Shown one piece after another: positions 7,719-10,294 of a stretch of 10,294 nucleotides of DNA. Location: the NCBI GenBank assembly GCA_039182435.1, contig JBCDCC010000078.1, positions 1 to 10,294 on the forward strand, in the 5' to 3' direction. Source of the DNA: JBCCKC01 sp039182435 (GTDB taxonomy: Bacteria > Verrucomicrobiota > Verrucomicrobiia > Opitutales > Coraliomargaritaceae). The notes beneath the pieces are model-generated. The model did no database searches and had not been told where the DNA came from. It saw only the letters and a list, made by a program, of their open reading frames with translations. A program made the translations under genes and the position numbers. The first letter of the stretch is position 1, and each line of letters starts with the position of its first letter.

Positions 7719-7828
7719 ACTCTGCTCTAGAGCCCTAAGCCCGAGGAAGATTGCAGGAAACAGCTTCTTATTCAACGCACAATCAAGGCGAAACCTATAA
7801 TTGATTCACAATCCAGCGAACCAAGGCC

Positions 7829-8221
7829 TCATGAAAAAACCTGACGTCTGAGTCCACGGATCACGCTGAGGTCGCCCCAGTCGTGTCCTTTCAGCGGATT
7901 CGCCTTTGGTGGATACTTTCGGCACTTCTCAATCTGCCAAAGATCGGCAAACCCGCGAACAAAGTCGGTCGATCCGAGGATCGCACCGTTAGTATAGTCT
8001 TTCCAGACTAGTTCCAGTCCCCGCTCGGCGGTTTGGTTGCCAGCCACCGCTTCCGCATGGCCGCAATAGCGACAACCCTTCGGATCCTCGACAAGGCCTG
8101 CCCGAACTGGGTTCAAGTCGATATAGGCCGCCATCGTCTGCAAGACATTGCCCTTTCCCTCAACAAGAAGGGACTTAAACCGCTCCGCCCAGAGAGTCCC
8201 ATAGCGTTGATGCGAGTATTT
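7829..8221 (-). pseudogene. C-terminal remnant of a REP-associated (Y1/RAYT-type) transposase
   Basis: The frame open from 8221 to a TGA at 7829-7831 gives about 130 residues. It contains the family's C-terminal signature: YGTLWAERFKSLLVEG, then AAYIDLNPVRAGLVEDP and HAEAVAG. In intact members this follows an N-terminal HUH endonuclease domain and the catalytic tyrosine. Neither is present: a TAA at 8222-8224 closes the frame immediately upstream and the DNA beyond carries repeats rather than the missing half. A TTG at 8141-8143 could serve as a start, but would exclude part of the conserved region. The product cannot be an active transposase. These proteins process hairpin repeats in trans, and degenerate repeats lie just upstream. 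Confidence 0.8.
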
Positions 8222-8298
8222 TTAGCCTGCCTCTCATTTTATGTCCCTCAGCTTTCCTGGTTCACTAAAAATGCTCCTCTCCCTCTTTCCTCTTATTA

Positions 8299-8441
8299 CT
8301 TCGTGCCTTCGTGGCTTCCTGAGAGATACCCCACAAAAGGTGCCTCAACGATTTAATTGATCACACGAAGTCGCTAAACCACGAAGAAACATCTTCAGAC
8401 AAACACCCATTCGGCCGCTTTTGTGCCTTCTGTGCTTCATC
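8299..8441. repeat. Degenerate CTTCGTG/CACGAAG intergenic repeats
   Basis: Three related units lie between the transposase remnant and the nucleoside hydrolase gene. CTTCGTGCCTTCGTGGCTTC is at 8299-8318. An inverted relative lies at 8362-8390, with CACGAAG and CCACGAAG separated by GTCGCTAAA-like sequence. A decayed direct relative, CTTTTGTGCC then TTCTGTGCTTC, is at 8418-8440. Units of this CCACGAAG type are familiar as dispersed intergenic repeats in several phyla. Their closeness to a RAYT remnant suggests, but does not prove, that they were its substrates. Confidence 0.5.
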
Positions 8442-8442
8442 C

Positions 8443-8507
8443 CGACCACTCTTACTCCTTCAAGAGACGCGCGACCACTCTTACTCCTTCAAGAGACGCG
8501 CGACCAC
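8443..8507. repeat. 29-base tandem duplication covering the 3' end of the nucleoside hydrolase gene
   Basis: Two exact 29-base copies, 8443-8471 and 8472-8500, are followed by 7 bases of a third (CGACCAC, 8501-8507). The right copy contains the last codons (ARLLKE) and TAA stop of the minus-strand gene; the left copy repeats these beyond the stop. Because translation ends at the first TAA, the duplication leaves the protein unchanged. Replication slippage is the likely origin. Confidence 0.9.
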
Positions 8508-9437
8508 ATCCGAATAAAACGCATCCAGATCTTTCCAACGCATCGCCACATCGACTAGATGCCCTTCTTCCGAACGCCGAGTAAATCCCTCATCGTCCAC
8601 CACAATTCGCATCTGCTCGTATTCTAAGAGCTCACCAGAATACGCCATGTAGATCGGCACGATATCGTAGAGCGTCGAGGTCCGATGCTCGACGTAGTCC
8701 GGCTTCTCCCAGGTCACCAAATCTTCCCAGTAGTCGTAATTCTCAAAAACCGCTTTCAGCCCCAGCAGTTCGGATTGCTTGAGCGACTGATAGGCCTCTC
8801 CTTCGATTTTGATAAAGCCGCAGGTATCGAGCGGGGTGATTTTAAAGCTCTGCCAATCCGCCCCTAGCACCGCACGAAAATCCGCGATATGGCTGGCTAC
8901 ATTCCACTCGGCCGAAGCGGCCCCCTTCCCATAACCGAGATCGATGCTCCCCTGCATCCCGATGTAATGCATCTTTGCCGCAATGGTGGGATCTCGCTCC
9001 AGTGCTACCCGGAGGTTGGGAACAGGCCCGAGCGCAATCAGAGTAATCGGCTCCTCCGAAGCGTGCACCATCTCAATCAGCGCCTGCACCCCATCCTCAT
9101 GTATCAGCCCAGAGTAAGTCGATAACTCATAATCCGTAACGTAAGGCAACTGAAACTCCGCATCTTTCTTTCCCGGAACCCCGATGCCCACCGCTACATC
9201 CATGCGCCCACATTCCGTCAAAAACTTCGCCGCCACCCTCGCTCGATACGAAGTGTCCGCCGTATCCGTCAGCACCATCTTTAAGTCCAACTCCGGCGAC
9301 TGAAGTAAATAATACAGCGCCCAGGTATCATCGATATCCGAACCTATATCAGTATCCAGCACCACCGGAATCGGCTTTGCCAACAAAGGCGAACCAACCA
9401 CACAGCCCAGACAAAAGAACGTCCACATACGCCACAT
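8481..9437 (-). CDS. Secreted inosine-uridine-type nucleoside hydrolase
   Basis: Started at ATG 9437 the protein has 318 residues and a signal peptide (MWRMWTFFCLGCVVGSPLLA). The frame is open up to a TTG at 9467, and another ATG lies at 9428; none has a clear Shine-Dalgarno. After export it should cleave nucleosides to base and ribose. The calcium-binding N-terminal motif is DTDIGSDIDDTWAL (28-41), the extended form found in exported members. ALGPVPNLRVAL (136-147), AEWN (176-179) and PLDTCG (202-207) match the following family blocks. Near the C-terminus the segment STLYDIVPIY occupies the place where classical enzymes have a His-Asp pair; here a Tyr stands before Asp, so leaving-group activation or substrate may differ. 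The 3' end is tandemly duplicated. No partner gene adjoins it. Confidence 0.88.
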   Translation of the reverse strand: MWRMWTFFCLGCVVGSPLLAKPIPVVLDTDIGSDIDDTWALYYLLQSPELDLKMVLTDTADTSYRARVAAKFLTECGRMDVAVGIGVPGKKDAEFQLPYVTDYELSTYSGLIHEDGVQALIEMVHASEEPITLIALGPVPNLRVALERDPTIAAKMHYIGMQGSIDLGYGKGAASAEWNVASHIADFRAVLGADWQSFKITPLDTCGFIKIEGEAYQSLKQSELLGLKAVFENYDYWEDLVTWEKPDYVEHRTSTLYDIVPIYMAYSGELLEYEQMRIVVDDEGFTRRSEEGHLVDVAMRWKDLDAFYSDVVARLLKE

Positions 9438-9572
9438 AATCCAAAACCCAAGCACAACCCGGACCAAGTCCCTCTCAGCTTCACCCTTCGCCCTTCACTC
9501 CCTCTGCTTCCTCCTTTTGAAAATTCTCCTGCCTCCCAGCAAACCATTAGCTTTAAGCCTAAGGGGCAGGGA

Positions 9573-9737
9573 TCATTCCGAATCTACCGACATCATAAAT
9601 TTATTTGCGTCTTTAATCTTGAGAATCAAGGGAGGAGCGTGGTCAAGCGTTTGCGGATCGAGCGGGGAAATGCCTATCGACACCTCCGGAATTTCCCCCT
9701 TTGAGTCCTCAGATAAAGTAATACGGAACGACGCCTT
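9573..9737 (-). pseudogene. Possible C-terminal gene fragment, unidentified
   Basis: On the minus strand, 54 codons run from 9737 to a TGA at 9573-9575, with segments such as ITLSEDSKGEIPEVSIGI and PPLILKIKDANKF that read like ordinary protein rather than shadow translation. No standard start codon is available: the few internal ATGs are near the end and a TAA closes the frame upstream. It could be the tail of a gene truncated at the composition break, or chance. I recognise no family. Confidence 0.2.
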
Positions 9738-9773
9738 TTATGCTCCTTATACCTATAACTCAAAAATCGTTAG

Positions 9774-9929
9774 GTGAATGATTTGCAGGACTGAAAAATA
9801 GACTTACACCACGCCTTATTACACTAAGCACTATCTTTCAAAGACTTAGAGGACCTCCGATCACACAAGTTACATTTTACAAAACCGACAAATCATTCAC
9901 TCGTCAAAAAATGCCTTCTGAGTGAATGA
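9774..9929. repeat. Three copies of GTGAATGA in alternating orientation
   Basis: GTGAATGATTTG (9774-9785) has an exact 12-base inverted partner CAAATCATTCAC (9889-9900). The latter overlaps TCATTCACTC (9893-9902), which pairs exactly with GAGTGAATGA (9920-9929) across 17 bases. The three copies sit upstream of the DUF2971 start and could bind a regulator cooperatively or form alternative hairpins. Confidence 0.6.
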
Positions 9930-9944
9930 CATAACACTGTTATG
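9930..9944. promoter_or_regulatory. Palindromic operator candidate at the DUF2971 start
   Basis: CATAACACTGTTATG is a perfect 6+3+6 palindrome ending 7 bases before the ATG at 9952, where a ribosome site would be expected; no Shine-Dalgarno is visible. A bound protein or RNA hairpin here would block expression. It abuts the last GTGAATGA copy. Confidence 0.5.
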
Positions 9945-9951
9945 CAATAAA

Positions 9952-10294
9952 ATGGACACCCTATACCACTATTGCTCGAACCACACATTGCTCGCGATTC
10001 TAAGCTCAAGAAGCATCAGGCTTTCATCCCTTTCTCTATCAAATGACTCCATGGAAGGAAAGCTAGCGGCTCATATATTGAATGAGCTCGCAGAAGCCGA
10101 TGGCTTGCCTAAGCACCAGATAGAGCGCTTAAAAGAACATACCACTACGCTAGAACGAATTGTAGACGGGCTAGGCCTATGCTTATCCGAAGAAGGAGAT
10201 CTTCTAAGTCAGTGGCGAGCATACGCGAACGACGGAAGGGGCGTCTCGATAGGTTTCTCCAAGCAGTATTTCGAAGAACTCTCTAAAATTCAGC
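9952..10294 (+). CDS. DUF2971 family protein (partial, runs off right edge)
   Basis: The first 114 residues of a frame starting at ATG 9952. The N-terminus MDTLYHYCSNHTLLAILSS and the later segments LSLSNDSMEG and LCLSEEGDLLSQWRAYANDG-RGVSIGF are hallmarks of DUF2971: a Y-H-Y start, an N-D-x-x-E block, and a serine/acidic-tryptophan block before GVSIGF. The biochemical function of the family is not established; members are common in accessory islands and next to phage or restriction genes. The DNA is AT-richer than the left side of the window and uses A/T-ending codons more, suggesting recent acquisition. A dense set of inverted repeats precedes the start. The C-terminal part, which would show whether the gene is intact, is outside the window. 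Confidence 0.88.
   Translation, partial: MDTLYHYCSNHTLLAILSSRSIRLSSLSLSNDSMEGKLAAHILNELAEADGLPKHQIERLKEHTTTLERIVDGLGLCLSEEGDLLSQWRAYANDGRGVSIGFSKQYFEELSKIQ

Larger units (their letters stand above)
9438..9951. other. About 510 bases without a convincing gene
   Basis: From left to right: a purine-rich leader on the minus strand (about 9470-9520, including AAGGAGG near 9507-9513, about 70 bases before the hydrolase ATG, too far to be its ribosome site); a coding-like fragment on the minus strand (9573-9737); and an AT-richer part from about 9740 with a family of inverted repeats. Base composition shifts clearly towards A+T after about 9740 and stays so into the DUF2971 gene. This looks like an accessory junction holding the promoters of both flanking genes. 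Confidence 0.5.

Noticed and set aside
9468..9520. Purine-rich stretch with AAGGAGG followed by a five-codon GTG frame on the minus strand as a leader peptide
   Set aside because: The mini-frame is very short and has no regulatory residue pattern; the stretch may simply be a purine-biased leader.
9769..9775. GTTAGGT, which fits the GTTRRRY core of an integron attC site, with ACCTATAAC at 9751-9759 as a partner
   Set aside because: The spacing of 25 bases is far too short for an attC, there is no proper RYYYAAC partner, and no integrase is present.
9517..9777. Plus-strand open frame of 86 codons
   Set aside because: No ribosome site or family features, and it crosses the composition break; the minus-strand frame over the same DNA reads better as protein.
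1..10294. CRISPR array, tRNA or rRNA gene, or complete insertion sequence
   Set aside because: No regularly spaced repeats, tRNA-like or rRNA-like sequence, and no intact transposase with terminal repeats was seen.

Overview
The window looks like a chromosomal segment of a GC-rich, Gram-negative bacterium. Several secreted hydrolases, a Verrucomicrobia/Planctomycetes-style remnant of a REP-associated transposase, and intergenic repeats built on CCACGAAG/CTTCGTGG suggest Verrucomicrobiota, perhaps an Opitutae/Coraliomargarita-like marine lineage. That placement is an inference from protein style, not from a marker gene.

Layout from left to right. (1) A minus-strand operon at 1-2765 holds an exported adenine-deaminase-like amidohydrolase, followed 14 bases later by a HupE/UreJ-type membrane protein that runs off the left edge. 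(2) A 129-base divergent region leads into a plus-strand Ski2-like SF2 helicase of 820 residues (2895-5357). (3) A 231-base spacer has hairpins and a perfect TTGACAC-N6-GTGTCAA inverted repeat. It is followed by amiE (aliphatic amidase, complete, all catalytic residues present) and amiB (a single Clp-type AAA+ module). This is the core of the Pseudomonas amidase operon, but without amiC, amiR or amiS next to it. (4) A decayed zone at 7829-8507 holds the C-terminal remnant of a RAYT-type transposase, degenerate CTTCGTG repeats and a 29-base tandem duplication that copies the 3' end of the next gene. (5) A minus-strand secreted nucleoside hydrolase lies at 8481-9437. (6) About 510 bases carry no convincing gene, but contain a possible gene remnant and a cluster of inverted repeats. 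(7) A DUF2971 gene in visibly AT-richer DNA starts at 9952 and runs off the right edge.

Functionally, three separate loci release nitrogen or bases from simple organic compounds: amide hydrolysis (AmiE), adenine-deaminase-like chemistry, and nucleoside hydrolysis. They do not form one operon. The right end looks like an accessory junction: transposase debris, repeats, a change in base composition and a DUF2971 gene with its own palindromic control region. I see no rRNA, tRNA, CRISPR array or intact mobile element.
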